A stretch of 19,975 bases of DNA from Minisyncoccota bacterium (GTDB taxonomy: Bacteria > Patescibacteriota > Minisyncoccia > UBA6257 > JAKLIH01): the NCBI GenBank assembly GCA_028702045.1, contig JAQVPP010000006.1, forward strand, positions 1 through 19,975. Reading direction: 5' to 3'. Both the position numbers and the translations under genes were made by a program. How positions within the stretch are numbered: position 1 is the first letter of the stretch; each line of letters begins with the position of its first letter. This document shows, piece after piece, positions 1 through 9,653 of this stretch. The notes below the pieces were generated by a model, which saw nothing but the letters and a program-made list of their open reading frames with translations, was not told where the DNA came from and did no database searches.

Positions 1-489
1 AATATTTAATGAAGATATAGATCCAGAAGAGTATGTGGTGAAAAATGGTCTTAAAATAGTGCATGATTCTTTCACAGACAACTGTCCCCCATCATAAGGA
101 ACAATCACATAAAAAGATTTTTTCATTAAAGGATATTTTTTAATAAAATCAGAAATAAAAGAAAAATAATTATTCAAATGTTCTTTTAGCAATGGATTTT
201 TTTCTTGTAATGTTTTTGTATATACAGTTTTTAAATAATTAGCCAAATCTGCCCTATCAGAGCTTAGACATACTTCTAAACTAAAATCTAAATTATTCAA
301 AAAACTTTGTCATGACTCATTTACCCCCAGCATCTTCTCTTCAGAATAAAGATCAATATTAATCCCATTAACCTTAATCACACTAAGTAATGTTCCATTT
401 TTTAATATTACACAACCATTCCTAATCTCATTAATAGGAATCAATACTTGGCTACTATTTATTTCTGTATTTGTTTTACTTTTGCTCAT
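1..489 (-). CDS. VirB4/TraC-like conjugation/secretion protein, N-terminal part (runs off the left edge)
   Basis: The gene is partial: 163 codons are visible from ATG at 489 to the window edge, with no stop. The N-terminal sequence contains IPINEIRNGCVILKNGTLLS and then VNESWQSFLNNLDFSLEV. This resembles the TraC-like N-terminal domain that precedes VirB4-type ATPases in CPR secretion clusters (pattern roughly 'I.EIR.G.v.LKNG...QnFLNSLDF'). UGA at 310-312 encodes residue 60, where related proteins carry an aromatic residue; under the standard code the gene would be cut there. The ATPase domain, if present, lies outside the window. The start overlaps the end of the PrgI gene by 14 bases, so the two are probably translationally coupled. 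An in-frame UAA seven bases upstream fixes the start. Family assignment rests on remembered sequence pattern and on PrgI next door; whether it is a full VirB4 or a stand-alone TraC-like domain cannot be seen. Confidence 0.7.
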
Positions 490-877
490 TTTTTAATTTT
501 TTAGCTAAAGAAGAAATATCAGATTGTTTAACCTGCTTAACACTTTCTTCTCTTTCTTGCTTGATATGACTAGTGACCTTTTTTACATTAACTGTTTTTT
601 CTTTTTTTCATGAATATTTTTTTGGCAACCATAAGTGCCTAATCAAAGGAACAATTAGTTTATATGAAGGAATCCCTTCTATAGTAGTAAATAAAAGCAA
701 TGAGGTAACAAAGGCAATAATAAAAATTAAAATTCCAGCGATAATAATATCAAATAAATAATAAATAACCACACAAGATAAAGCCACAATAACAACAATG
801 ACTGTTTGTGAAAAAGTGAGTGGCCCAATTACCCTTGCCTCTTTCTCAATAAACTGTGGTACTTGAAATAATCTCAT
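476..877 (-). CDS. PrgI family membrane protein of a type IV secretion-like system
   Basis: The product is 133 residues. It opens with MRLFQVPQFIEKEARVIGPL, the typical PrgI family start, followed by two hydrophobic segments at about residues 22-44 and 46-64. A conserved tail follows with HLWLPKKYSWKK. PrgI-type proteins are small inner-membrane partners of VirB4-like ATPases in Gram-positive and CPR secretion clusters. UGA at 608-610 encodes W90. CPR PrgI proteins commonly have a KYIWKK-like motif here, so this is one of the clearest sites showing UGA=Trp. Beyond it is a charged tail of about 43 residues, rich in Lys and Glu, ending at UAA 476-478. The start codon overlaps the stop of the upstream 139-residue gene (TAATG), and the end overlaps the next gene by 14 bases, so this is one transcription unit. 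Confidence 0.85.
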
Positions 878-1296
878 TATTCTTTATTTAGTAATTTGTT
901 AATCTTACTATCATTATTTTCCATAGAAGCTTTTAGCTCCTGACTTTTACTAATCACATCTTTTATCCCTTCCATACTCATCTCAGATCCTTGATCTAAA
1001 TATTTTTTCCTTAAATTAAGTATATCATCTTTTATAGGAAATAAAAGTCTTGAGTAAATTTCTTGTGTCATTCCTTTGGCCATACTCTCTTCTATACCAT
1101 AGCGTTCTTGTAAAAAAACAAACAATTCATTTAAAGTAAAATAACCACAAACAATTTGTGCAACCATTGTCATGTAATCATAATAATATTCTTTAGCAAT
1201 CATATTGCTTTTGTCAGCAATATCTCGTAAACCTAATATAAAATGATCTGACATTAAGTAATCTTGGATATTTTGTGGTAGATCTTTAAATTCCAT
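877..1296 (-). CDS. Hypothetical 139-residue protein of the secretion operon
   Basis: I do not recognise this gene. The 139-residue product has no signal peptide and no clear membrane segment. It looks mainly helical: DLPQNIQDYLMSDHFILGLRDIADK, then a Tyr/Met-rich stretch EYYYDYMTMVAQ, and a charged Lys/Glu-rich C-terminus that could form a coiled coil (about residues 90-139). It starts 2 bases after the UAA of the VirB6-like gene, and its own UAA overlaps the prgI start by one base. It is therefore very probably co-translated with the secretion genes and may be a cytoplasmic accessory of that complex; this role is inferred from position only. No UGA codon occurs in it. Confidence 0.75.
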   Translation of the reverse strand: MEFKDLPQNIQDYLMSDHFILGLRDIADKSNMIAKEYYYDYMTMVAQIVCGYFTLNELFVFLQERYGIEESMAKGMTQEIYSRLLFPIKDDILNLRKKYLDQGSEMSMEGIKDVISKSQELKASMENNDSKINKLLNKE

Positions 1297-1298
1297 AA

Positions 1299-4200
1299 TT
1301 AGTTATTATTTGATTTTTTAGTATTTGTATTTTTATCAACTTTACTATCATCAATGCCTAAAGCTTGTTTAAGTCCATAATTTATTGCTTGTCCTTTTTT
1401 ATTCTTCCCTTTCTTAGTTACTTGTTTAGATGTAATAAACTTATCCGTAAAGTTAATTTTTCCCTTATACTTTAAGGCAAAAGCACTTAACACTTTATTT
1501 ATTCCTGGATCATTTTCGCTTATATTACTTAATCTATGGAAAAGGTTAGCCAATGGAGCAGCATCTTGTATGCTAAATGCCTCAAATAACATATCTGACA
1601 ACATACTTCTTTGTTCAGCAGACTGATAAGACCCAGAGCTTAATAAAACTAAAGAAGAAAGTAACCCATACATACTCTTGTTTTTGCTTGAAGGTAATTT
1701 TGTAAAATATTTTGTATAAAAATCCTTCATGTTTTTATAACTAGCAAACAAAGGCTCCCCTTTCTTTTTATTAATATTAGGATCATAAAGAATAGCTTTC
1801 AAATCTGGGTCTATCTTATTAAAATCATTAGCACTAAAGACTCCTCCCTGAAGTAAGTTAGCAAATTTAGCCCCAAGATTAGCAATATTATCATTAGTAT
1901 CAATTTTTTGAGCTCCAGCAGCCTTAGCTAAAAATACACCATCAAAATTTTTCTGTAAATTTTTATCTCTTAACAACAAGTGTCCTCATATATCTCCAGC
2001 ACTCATATATGTTCTAGCATTATGTTCTTTCTTAAGCTCATACATTTGATAGAATTGAACCATCTTATTAAAAGCAGCTTGCTCTTGTCCTCTATTTTGT
2101 AGATCCTTAATATCATTGAGCATCTTGTCCATATCTTGTCTTTCCTTAGATCCTGGTTCAAATAACGCAGTGTAGTCTTCAAGGGTCTGAACTGCATTTG
2201 ACATATACAAATCATAGCCTTTCTTACTATATGCCATCTTCTTAAGCGCATCTTGATATACTTTAAACCTACCAGCTACATTATTCTCATCTCCAGCCAT
2301 AATCAATTTTTCAAATAGCTTGTCATTTTTCTCATTAGCTGCATTAAGAAAAGTAGCAATTTTTTCTCGGTTAACATTTTGGTCTTTTGCAAGTTGTTGT
2401 GCTATTTCTACAATATCCACACCCAGTAGATCTCCCAGTGACTTGAAATTAATCTTCTTAATATCTTCCTCTGTTTTAGAGTCAAAACTTTGGACAAAGT
2501 CAGCCAAAGATTTCTTTCTTTTCTCGGGAGTATCTGCGCTCAAATAATCCTCATTATCAGAAAGAACAGCCGCCTTTTTAATTTTCTTAATCTTTTTATT
2601 AAGAGCTTCATCATTAAATTTACCAGCTTGTTTAATAATCCCTAGAACATGTTGCTCTGCCTCTAGGCCTAAGTCGTTCTTATCTAATAACTCTAGTGCC
2701 TTATCTACAATAGCACTAGTCTCTGCTTTTTGTCATCCAGGCTTAAATGACTGTCTGTTTAAGTATCTAGTAAATGTTTTATCAGAATCAATGCTTTGTA
2801 TAGGTTCTTTAAGCTTAGCATCTCTATTATCAATTACTCCTTGTAGTTTATCTCCTACAAAATTATTAATATTTGCACTAAGCCCTGCCATAGTTTTACC
2901 CAACTTGTCATTACGCTTAGATCATGCAGATTGATTTCTCTTAAATCCAACAAGCTTACTTGCCAAGGCTCTTCCTGTCTTACTGGTTAGCACAGATCCA
3001 CCTACTCCAGTAGCAACTCCAGCCCCAACTCTTCCAATAGAAGAGAAGAATGATTTTGCACTGTCAGGAAATTTAATTGCTCCTAATACTTTTGCAGTAA
3101 AAGTACCTTTTTGTAAGTTACTAAAAATAGTGAGTAAGTAAGCATTAATAGCAATAACTATAACAATTGTAAATAAAATTATCATCCCCTTCCCCTCAGT
3201 ACTTTGCTGTAAAGAAATTGTCATTATGTTTACAATATATACAGTAATAATATTTACTAAAGTAAGTGCTCCAGCTAAAATAGGTAAACTAGTAAGCTGT
3301 GTCATGAATCCTTTAAGTCACTTATCAAAATACTCTCTTGTCTTAGGCAATATATAACTAACAGCAGCAGCTGGAGAAATGGCTGCATAAAACCACAACA
3401 TCAACATGCGTAAAACAAGCATAACAAATAATCCAACCATTACTGTTCCTAAAACTAAAGCAACAATAATAGTAATAACAGATGCACCCAATATCTGTAT
3501 GTATGAGTTATTTATAGCTAAACAAGAATTAGTATACAAAGTATGTAGCATAACACTATAAGCATCACCTAGTTGTAATAAGTTCCCATGCGATAGTAAT
3601 ATAAATGTCAAAAAGTTAGAAATATCAATAGCTATTCCACACAATACCAGCGTGAAATTAATAAGTAAAGCAACAACAATCAAATATACTAAAGATAAGA
3701 ATGTTGTATACTCTGACTTCTTAAACATTATCATTATAGCGATAAAGATTAATGCAAAAACAATAAAGATATTAGATAAGTTTCTAATCAATGTTCATAC
3801 ATATACAACCAAGTCATTATTTACAGTATACCCAGATATGCCAGATAGTGACATGAAAAACTTATTAGGATGAACAAATTCAGGCACAACATTACCAAGT
3901 CACCTTGCTAGCATAACTAACCCTCCAGCAATAAGCATAAAAATTCCATCAATAATACTAAAAATAAGATGTGCTACTACTTGGAGCAAAATCAAGCCAA
4001 TATTTAAAAAAGTTGTTCCATTAAATACTCCAAGAATCCAACTACCAACAGATTGTTGAGGAACAGAGTCTTTGATTCCTTTGATTACATTATCTAAGAA
4101 ACCTTGCCCAGACAAATCACAGTAAGAATCATCTTTGCTAAAAGCTTGAGAAATTATCAAAGCTTCTTTTAGATCCTCTTCTTTCTGTATACTACTTGGA

Positions 4201-4946
4201 ACTGGAAAACCAAATACGCTCAAACACTCAGTGTTCTGAGTAGATAGTTTTTGTTTAAAAATATTATCATATGTCTCAGGATCTTTTTCTCCTAAAGTAT
4301 TTAAGTTTGAGCACACTGCATATATTTCTTCTAAATGAAAACTTTTTTCAGCTGGAGTATATTTGGTAGTAGGCCCACCAGTACTTTCTAGAGAAAAATT
4401 AGATACAGCATTTTTCCATGTATATAGGTTATCCCTAAATGTAGTTTTATCAGGATTATCTTTAGTATAACTATTACAATATTCAATATAAAAATCTAAA
4501 CACGTTTGATTTGAAAACACAGTGTCATAATATTGGAAAGTATTTTCAGGTAAAAGTGATGAGGCATGTATCTCCTTTGTTCCCATATCATCCATGTCTC
4601 CCCCATCCAAGGCTCCCATATTAGACCAATCAATAAAAACATCTTCCCTAAAAACATCTACATCAACATTATCAAAATCAAATTCAGTCTGTGTTGTATC
4701 TGAAAAATCAAACTCCTCTTGTGTTGTATCTGAAAAATTAAAATCTTCTGCCTGATTAAAATCAGTTGTATTAAAATTTTGATCTTCAAACTCATCAAAA
4801 GTATCTTGAAAATTATTTATTTCCTCAAAAGAATTAAAACTATCATTAAAAAATTCTTGCCCTAATACATACTCAGGAAATAAAAAATTAAACACCATAA
4901 CAAACGCAAAACAAATTGAACAAATTTTTCTAAAATATTTTTTCAT
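1299..4946 (-). CDS. Giant VirB6/TrbL-like polytopic membrane protein (1215 residues)
   Basis: Six in-frame UGA codons (W349, W384, W543, W675, W738, W987) join what would otherwise be separate fragments into one 1215-residue protein. Order of parts: signal peptide or first anchor (MKKYFRKICSICFAFVMVFN..., about 1-30); an acidic Phe/Asn-rich low-complexity stretch with FNFSDTTQEE/FDFSDTTQTE repeats (about 30-95); a soluble Cys-containing domain (about 110-290, CLDFYIEYC); many hydrophobic segments (about 300-635); and a soluble, charged C-terminal half (about 650-1215) that I do not recognise. The segment AAISPAAAVSYILPKTREYFDKWLKGF resembles the VirB6/TrbL core, whose members often have Trp after the FxK motif. 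The likely role is the inner-membrane channel of the secretion system. The start at 4946 was chosen because a candidate promoter puts transcription near 4966, which excludes the ATG at 4970, and because it opens a signal peptide. The family call is moderate; the intactness of the frame is seen directly under UGA=Trp. Confidence 0.75.
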
Positions 4947-4972
4947 ACAAAAATACATAAATATATACATTA

Positions 4973-5001
4973 AGTATAAAAAGAAAAGATAAAAAAAGCA
5001 A
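4973..5001 (-). promoter_or_regulatory. Candidate promoter of the secretion operon
   Basis: On the minus strand, TTGCTT (5001-4996) and TATACT (4978-4973) are separated by 17 bp. The predicted transcript starts near 4966, about 20 bases before the ATG at 4946. TATACT is also the -10 of the promoters before 15309, 16200 and 18551. The -35 match is only 4 of 6. Confidence 0.5.
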
Positions 5002-5005
5002 GTAA

Positions 5006-5031
5006 AAAAAAAGAGGTCTCCCTCTTTTTTT
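5006..5031 (-). terminator. Intrinsic terminator after the LysM-M23 peptidase gene
   Basis: An 11-bp perfect stem of A-tract plus GAGG (5006-5016) pairs with CCTC plus T-tract (5021-5031), with a 4-base loop. On the minus strand the hairpin is followed by a run of T. It lies 60 bases past the peptidase stop and immediately before the secretion operon promoter. The A/T-symmetric arms would also work on the plus strand. Confidence 0.8.
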
Positions 5032-5090
5032 AAAAACTTTTATCATATATAAATTTAATCAAAACAAAACAATCTTGTCAATTGAAAAAC

Positions 5091-6209
5091 TTAATTTTTC
5101 ACAAATGGGTTTTCCGTACCATGTACCTCAAAATGTAAATGACACCCAGTGGATCTACCAGTATTCCCCATAAGTCCTAAACTTTCTCCTTTTTCTATAT
5201 ATTCCCCAACAGACACAAACACTTTCTCTAGATGAGCATATAGAGTAACATAGCCATTTGGGTGTTGTATCTCTACAAAACCTCCATATCCCCCATTATA
5301 TCCACTAGCTACTGATCTAGTTACAGTACCAGAAGCAGCTGCATAAACAGGAGTTCCACATGAGTTAGCTATATCAATAGCATTTTTACCATGAAGCTCT
5401 CCTCAGTTTCATCCAGTAGTAGGTTGCATAAAATATCCAGCACTGCCAAGACTTGCTCTAGGTACTGCTTTGGCTCCAGGCAAAATCAATTTTTGTCCAA
5501 CAAATATCTCAACTCCTCTTATATCATTATATTCAATAATACTATTTATAGAAATATCATTTTTAGTAGCAATAGTTGACAATGTATCCCCTTGCTTTAC
5601 AGTATAGTATGATCCAGATACTGGCAAAATAACAAGCTCTTGTCCAACAGTAAGTACGCTGCCCAGTTCATTAGATCCTTTTAATGTACTTACATCAATT
5701 CCAAACTTACTAGCAATAGTTGACAATGTATCCCCTTGCTTTACAGTGTAGGTCATCAAATCAGTTTTTTGTTTAGGCAAATTTTCAGATAAAGTATCTT
5801 TAAGTGTTTCATCTTGTAAAAAACTAATATCTTTAATTAAATATACCTCCAAAAAGTCTTCTGGCTTGGCCTCTATTTCCATAGCATAGGCATCCATACA
5901 GGATAAGCAAGCCATACTTTTATCTACTTGTACATTCTTCACCAAAGCCTTCTCTGTAATAATTAAAAAATCCTTAGGCTTGGCAAAGTCTGTAACATAA
6001 AAAATAATTGCGCATATACAACAAAAAACAAACACATAAGAAAGCAAGAAAACATCTTTTTCATTCTTAGTTCCATTTAAAAATAATTCTGTTTGTTTTC
6101 TAAATACAAAAAAAGACCTATCTATCTTTTTAAATAAAAATAGAAAAATCTTTTGTAAAAAAACTGCAATTTTGTTAATATAGTAATGTATAAAATAATA
6201 AACTTTCAT
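5091..6209 (-). CDS. Membrane-anchored LysM-LysM-M23 peptidoglycan endopeptidase
   Basis: The 372-residue protein has one membrane segment (about 54-72), two LysM domains (about 153-196 and 201-244, each starting YTVKQGDTLSTIA), and an M23 metallopeptidase domain (about 267-368). Zinc-ligand candidates are H273 and D279 in HGKNAID, and H359 in CHLHF; H326 in YAH is a likely catalytic residue, so the enzyme looks active. It should cleave peptide cross-bridges in the wall while bound to glycan. UGA at 5409-5411 and 5403-5405 encodes W267 and W269 in the motif TTGWNWGELHG, a recurrent motif in CPR M23 proteins. Without recoding, the LysM part and the catalytic part would appear as separate genes. 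The two LysM domains share a 37-bp identical DNA stretch (5567-5603 and 5711-5747). It is divergent from rsmA across 50 bases and sits upstream of the secretion operon on the same strand, so it may open the wall for that apparatus; that is inference. Confidence 0.92.
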
Positions 6210-6228
6210 AAAACTTCTTAGTTTCTTA

Positions 6229-6257
6229 ATTATACCTTAAAAACCATAAAATTTCCA
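6229..6257 (-). promoter_or_regulatory. Candidate promoter for the LysM-M23 gene, in the divergent spacer with rsmA
   Basis: On the minus strand, TGGAAA (6257-6252) and TATAAT (6234-6229) are separated by 17 bp. The start point would be near 6222, about 13 bases before the ATG at 6209. The plus strand carries TATACC at 6231-6236, overlapping the same bases, as a possible -10 for rsmA with no clear -35. Confidence 0.5.
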
Positions 6258-6259
6258 CC

Positions 6260-7030
6260 ATGATTAAGCAAAAAAAGAGATTGGGACAAGTATTTTTAAA
6301 AAATCACATAGTTATCCTAGATATACTCAGAATCGCAGACATTAAGGAAAAGGACAACATTTTAGAAATAGGTCCAGGCAAAGGAGCCCTAACCAAAGAA
6401 CTAATCAAAAGAAAAACTAACCTAATAGTAGTAGAAAAAGATCCAGAATGGTCTAGCTATCTAAAAGAAAAGTACGAAGACAACTTAACAATATATACAG
6501 ATGATATAAGAGACATATATTCACAAGTAGTAAATGAATTTAAAAAACCATTTAAGATAGTTGCTAATATTCCCTACTATCTTACTTCTTTTCTAATTCA
6601 ACTAATAGTCACTAATGAAAAAAGACCAAGTATATGTATTTTAATGATTCAAAAAGAAGTGGCCTTAAGAATAACTGAAAAAGATAATAAGTCATCTCTC
6701 CTTTCTTTGCTTACACAATTTTATGCTGATGTAAGATATTTAAAAACAGTACCAAAAGCAGACTTTAAGCCAGTGCCTAAAGTAGATTCTGCCTTAATTG
6801 AGATCAATCCTAAAAGATATAATCAAGAAATAGAAGAAACATATATAAAAATAGTAAAACAAGGATTTCTGCATAAACGCAAACAACTTTTCAAAAACCT
6901 AAAACAAATAATAAAAGAAGATAAATTAAAAGAGATATTTATAAAATTAAATATCCCCTTAAATATTCGTGCTGAAGAATTAAGCAGTCAAGAATGAATA
7001 AAACTATCTAAAGAAATTAAACTTCTTTAG
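6260..7030 (+). CDS. rsmA: 16S rRNA (adenine1518/1519-N6) dimethyltransferase RsmA/KsgA
   Basis: The 256-residue enzyme dimethylates two adjacent adenines in the 3'-terminal helix of 16S rRNA using S-adenosylmethionine. Visible motifs: KKRLGQVFLKNH near the N-terminus, the SAM loop LEIGPGKGALT (about 35-45), VVEKDP (57-62), and the catalytic NIPYYLTS (103-110). The C-terminus RAEELSSQEWIKLSKEI matches the family pattern RPEELS.E.W..L. UGA at 6995-6997 encodes W246 in that pattern, supporting the Trp reading; as a stop it would remove the last 11 residues. The true stop is UAG at 7028-7030, and the gene overlaps the convergent pnp by 14 bases with no terminator between them. No Shine-Dalgarno site precedes the ATG. 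Confidence 0.95.
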
Positions 7031-9086
7031 CAGATAAAGAATATTTACCATCCTCTATCTTTTTAATTTTCACATTTAGCACATCCCCTACTTTCAAAAC
7101 ATCATTAATGTTTTCAATTCTTTTATTAGAGATTTCAGAAATATGAAGTAGTCCTGTTTTATTACCAAATTCAACAATAGCTCCAAAAGATTTTAATTCA
7201 ATAACCTTACCTTTGACAACCTCATTAACCTCATACTCTTTAACAATATTAAGCACTTTTTCTTTTGCAGCTTCTACTGCGCTAGCATCATCAGAAATAA
7301 AGTAAACCTTATCATCTTCTATGTTAATCTCTACTCCTGTTTCTTCTATAATAGCCTTAATTGTCTTTCCTCCACTACCAATAATTTCTCCTACTTTATC
7401 AATATCTACTACCAAGCAACTAATCTTAGGAGCATATTTTGATAATTCTTTTCTTGGCTCAGCAATAACAGAAAGCATTTTATCAAGTATTTGTAGTCTA
7501 GCTTCTTTAGCTTGTAGTAATATTTGATAAAGTAAGTCAGTATTTGCTCCACTAATCTTCACATCCATTTGCAAAGCAGTAATACCATTTTTTGTACCAG
7601 CAACCTTAAAGTCCATATCTCCAAAATGATCTTCTGCTCCTTGTATATCTGTTAAAATCACATTTTTATTTTCACCACTCATAAGTCCCATAGCAATACC
7701 AGCAACAGGTTCCTTGATAGGTACTCCTCCTGCCATTAAGCATAGTGATGAACCACATACAGATGCCATAGAAGAAGATCCATTAGATGACAATACCTCA
7801 CTGACAACTCTAATTGCATATGGGAAATCATCAACACTAGGGATTACTGGAAGCAATGCCTTTTCAGCTAAAGCTCCATGACCTATTTCTCTTCTATTTA
7901 GTCCTCTACTTCTGCTAGTCTCACCAACTGAGAAGCTAGGAAAATTATAGTGATGCATATATCTTTTAGTCCCTACAATTTCCATGCCTTGTTGCATCAA
8001 ACTTTCGCTAGGTGATGCAAGAGTAAGTACTGATAAGACTTGAGTTAGCCCACGCATAAATAAACCACTACCATGCACTCTAGGAAGCAAGTCAGTCATT
8101 ACATCAAGTGGTCTAATCTCATTAAACTGTCTTCCATCAGGACGCAGTCCTTCTTTTAAAGCTTTCTTATGTACTATATCATTAGTTATCTCATCAATGA
8201 TTAAATTTAAGTACTTTAGATCATCTTCAAAGTCATATTTTAATTGCATAGCTATTTCCCCAATTAACTCACTTGTCAAAATACTTTTTTCCTCTTTAGT
8301 TTTATCAGAAAATAATATTTCACCTAATTTGTCATATGCTAATTTAGAAACTTCATTAACAAAATTATCTGGGATTTCTTGTAAAGTAACATCAGTTTTT
8401 TGTTTACCAATAGCCTTAATGATTTCTTTCTCAAAAACACAAATCTTCTTAATTTCTTTTTCAGCTATCTTAAGTGCCTCTAGTACAATATCTTCACTAA
8501 CCTCATTAGCATTAGCTTCTATCATATTTACATATTCCTCTGTTCCAGCAACTAATAGATCTAAAATTAAAGTCTCTCTTGTAGCATAGTCAGGGTTAAT
8601 AATAAAATCTTTACCATCATATCCTATACGTATAGCACCAACTGGTCCTGATCAAGGAATATCAGATGTGCCCAAAGCCAAAGAAGCACCAATTATTCCT
8701 AAAAAGTCAGGATCATTTGATTCATCAATTGCTAAGCAAGTCAAAATTAAATTAATCTCACGACGCAACTTATCATTGAACAATGGACGCAATGTCCTAT
8801 CTATCAACCTACCTGTCAAAATAGCATTATCAGTAGGTCTTCCTTCTCTACGAATAAACCTACTGCCATATATTTTACCAGCAGCATAATACTTCTCAGT
8901 ATATTCTACTGTTAAAGGCATAAAGTCGCAATCAAGCTTATCATCTTTACCCATAACTGCAACAGATAGAAGTTCTGTCTCCCCCATCTGTATAAGCAAT
9001 GAGCTATTAGTTTGGCCAGCTAAACAAGACTTCTTAACAACTAAGTCTTGTCCATTTATTGTAATTTTAAATTCTTGAAAATCCAT
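7017..9086 (-). CDS. pnp: Polyribonucleotide nucleotidyltransferase (PNPase)
   Basis: The 689-residue phosphorolytic 3'-5' exoribonuclease acts in RNA decay. The sequence shows two RNase PH-like cores: the first at about residues 1-210 with EYTEKYYAAGKIYGSRFIRREGRPTD, the second at about 310-540 with LASPSESLMQQG, GSSSMASVCGSSLCLMAGGVPI and DIQGAEDHFGDMDFKVAGT. A helical linker lies between them. A KH domain (GSGGKTIKAIIEETG) and an S1 domain (VVKGKVIELKSFGAIVEF...LLHISEIS) follow. Length and domain order are normal. UGA at 8652-8654 encodes W145 in TSDIPWSGPVGAIRIGY; PNPases have an aromatic residue, often Trp or Phe, at this point of the SDIP motif. Under the standard code the gene would look split and lose its first core. 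It lies downstream of rpsO on the same strand with a hairpin between them, the classical rpsO-pnp order. Confidence 0.96.
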
Positions 9087-9113
9087 AATATATATTTAAT
9101 TTTATTAAAAAAC

Positions 9114-9163
9114 AAAAAACCCTAGACTTTTAAAAAGTGAAACATATTTATCTAGGGTTTTTT
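9114..9163 (-). terminator. rpsO-pnp intercistronic hairpin terminator
   Basis: Perfect 13-bp arms AAAAAACCCTAGA (9114-9126) and TCTAGGGTTTTTT (9151-9163) enclose a 24-base loop that holds a smaller palindrome, CTTTTTAAAAAG. On the minus strand the stem ends in a T-run. It starts 3 bases after the rpsO stop and would terminate or attenuate rpsO transcription before pnp. No separate pnp promoter is evident to me, so pnp may depend on read-through. Confidence 0.8.
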
Positions 9164-9165
9164 GA

Positions 9166-9405
9166 TTATTGTTGATCATATTTTTCATATCTTGTTGGGA
9201 ATTTACTTTTAAAATATCTTAATAATTTTTTCTTTTTCCCAATTAACTGTAATAATCCTTTTTTAGAATCAACATCTTTAGGATGAAATTTTAAATGATC
9301 AGCTAAATTTTTGATTTTTAAGTTAAAAACACTAATTTGTACTTCTGGAGAACCAGAATCTTTCTCATGTTGTTTGTTTTTAGCTATAATACTTTCTTTA
9401 GTCAT
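9166..9405 (-). CDS. rpsO: 30S ribosomal protein S15
   Basis: The 79-residue protein carries the S15 core: HEKDSGSPEVQISVFNLKIKNLADHLKFHPKDVDSKKGLLQLIGKKKKLLRYFK. S15 binds 16S rRNA in the platform of the small subunit and helps nucleate assembly. The start at 9405 was chosen because MTKE aligns with the usual (A)(L)TKE opening and because AAAGG lies 4 bases upstream, one of few Shine-Dalgarno-like sites here. ATG at 9420 would add MNKGT, giving 84 residues, and is also possible. The longer frame back to 9531 is excluded because the promoter lies inside it. It is followed by the hairpin and pnp. Confidence 0.95.
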   Translation of the reverse strand: MTKESIIAKNKQHEKDSGSPEVQISVFNLKIKNLADHLKFHPKDVDSKKGLLQLIGKKKKLLRYFKSKFPTRYEKYDQQ

Positions 9406-9436
9406 TGTGCCTTTATTCATATTTTTAATTATTGTT

Positions 9437-9465
9437 ATTATATCATAAATAAAAAAATTAATCAA
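9437..9465 (-). promoter_or_regulatory. rpsO promoter (extended -10)
   Basis: On the minus strand, TTGATT (9465-9460), 17 bp, then TATAAT (9442-9437) preceded by TGA, giving an extended -10. The predicted start is near 9430, 10 bases before the ATG at 9420 and 25 before the ATG at 9405. This is one of the best promoter matches in the window. Confidence 0.75.
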
Positions 9466-9502
9466 GCCCCTAAAAAAAGAAGCAAAATAGAGTATTTTTA
9501 AA

Positions 9503-9548
9503 GGAAATAGGTAAATATCCATATATATCATAAAAAAGGACTATTTCC
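9503..9548. repeat. Inverted repeat in the rpsO / 3D-protein divergent spacer
   Basis: GGAAATAG (9503-9510) and CTATTTCC (9541-9548) form 8-bp arms 30 bases apart, between the rpsO promoter and the candidate promoter of the 3D gene. It could be an operator or chance in AT-rich DNA. Apart from this and the two promoters I see nothing in the 9421-9653 spacer. Confidence 0.3.
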
Positions 9549-9575
9549 AGCAGATATAAAAGCAAGTAAAACCAC

Positions 9576-9604
9576 TTGACGAAACAGATAAAATATGATA
9601 GTAT
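9576..9604 (+). promoter_or_regulatory. Candidate promoter of the 3D-domain gene
   Basis: TTGACG (9576-9581), 17 bp, TAGTAT (9599-9604). TATATT at 9602-9607 is an alternative -10 with a 20-bp spacer. The leader to the ATG at 9654 would be about 43 bases. Confidence 0.45.
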
Positions 9605-9653
9605 ATTAATATAAAAGTTTTAAGGTTTACTTAAAGCTTTTTTAAATATACAG

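Noticed and set aside
573..761. Small plus-strand ORF antisense to prgI
   Set aside because: It lies opposite the well-supported prgI coding frame, has no ribosome-binding site or recognisable domain, and is explained as a shadow of that gene.
1986..2543. Separate genes within the C-terminal half of the VirB6-like protein (starting at TTG codons near 2543 and 1979)
   Set aside because: These begin at TTG codons inside a continuous frame, directly after UGA or within it, and have no spacer or signal of their own.
9406..9531. N-terminal extension of S15 back to 9531
   Set aside because: It is not part of S15 in any family member I know and would span the rpsO promoter at 9437-9465.
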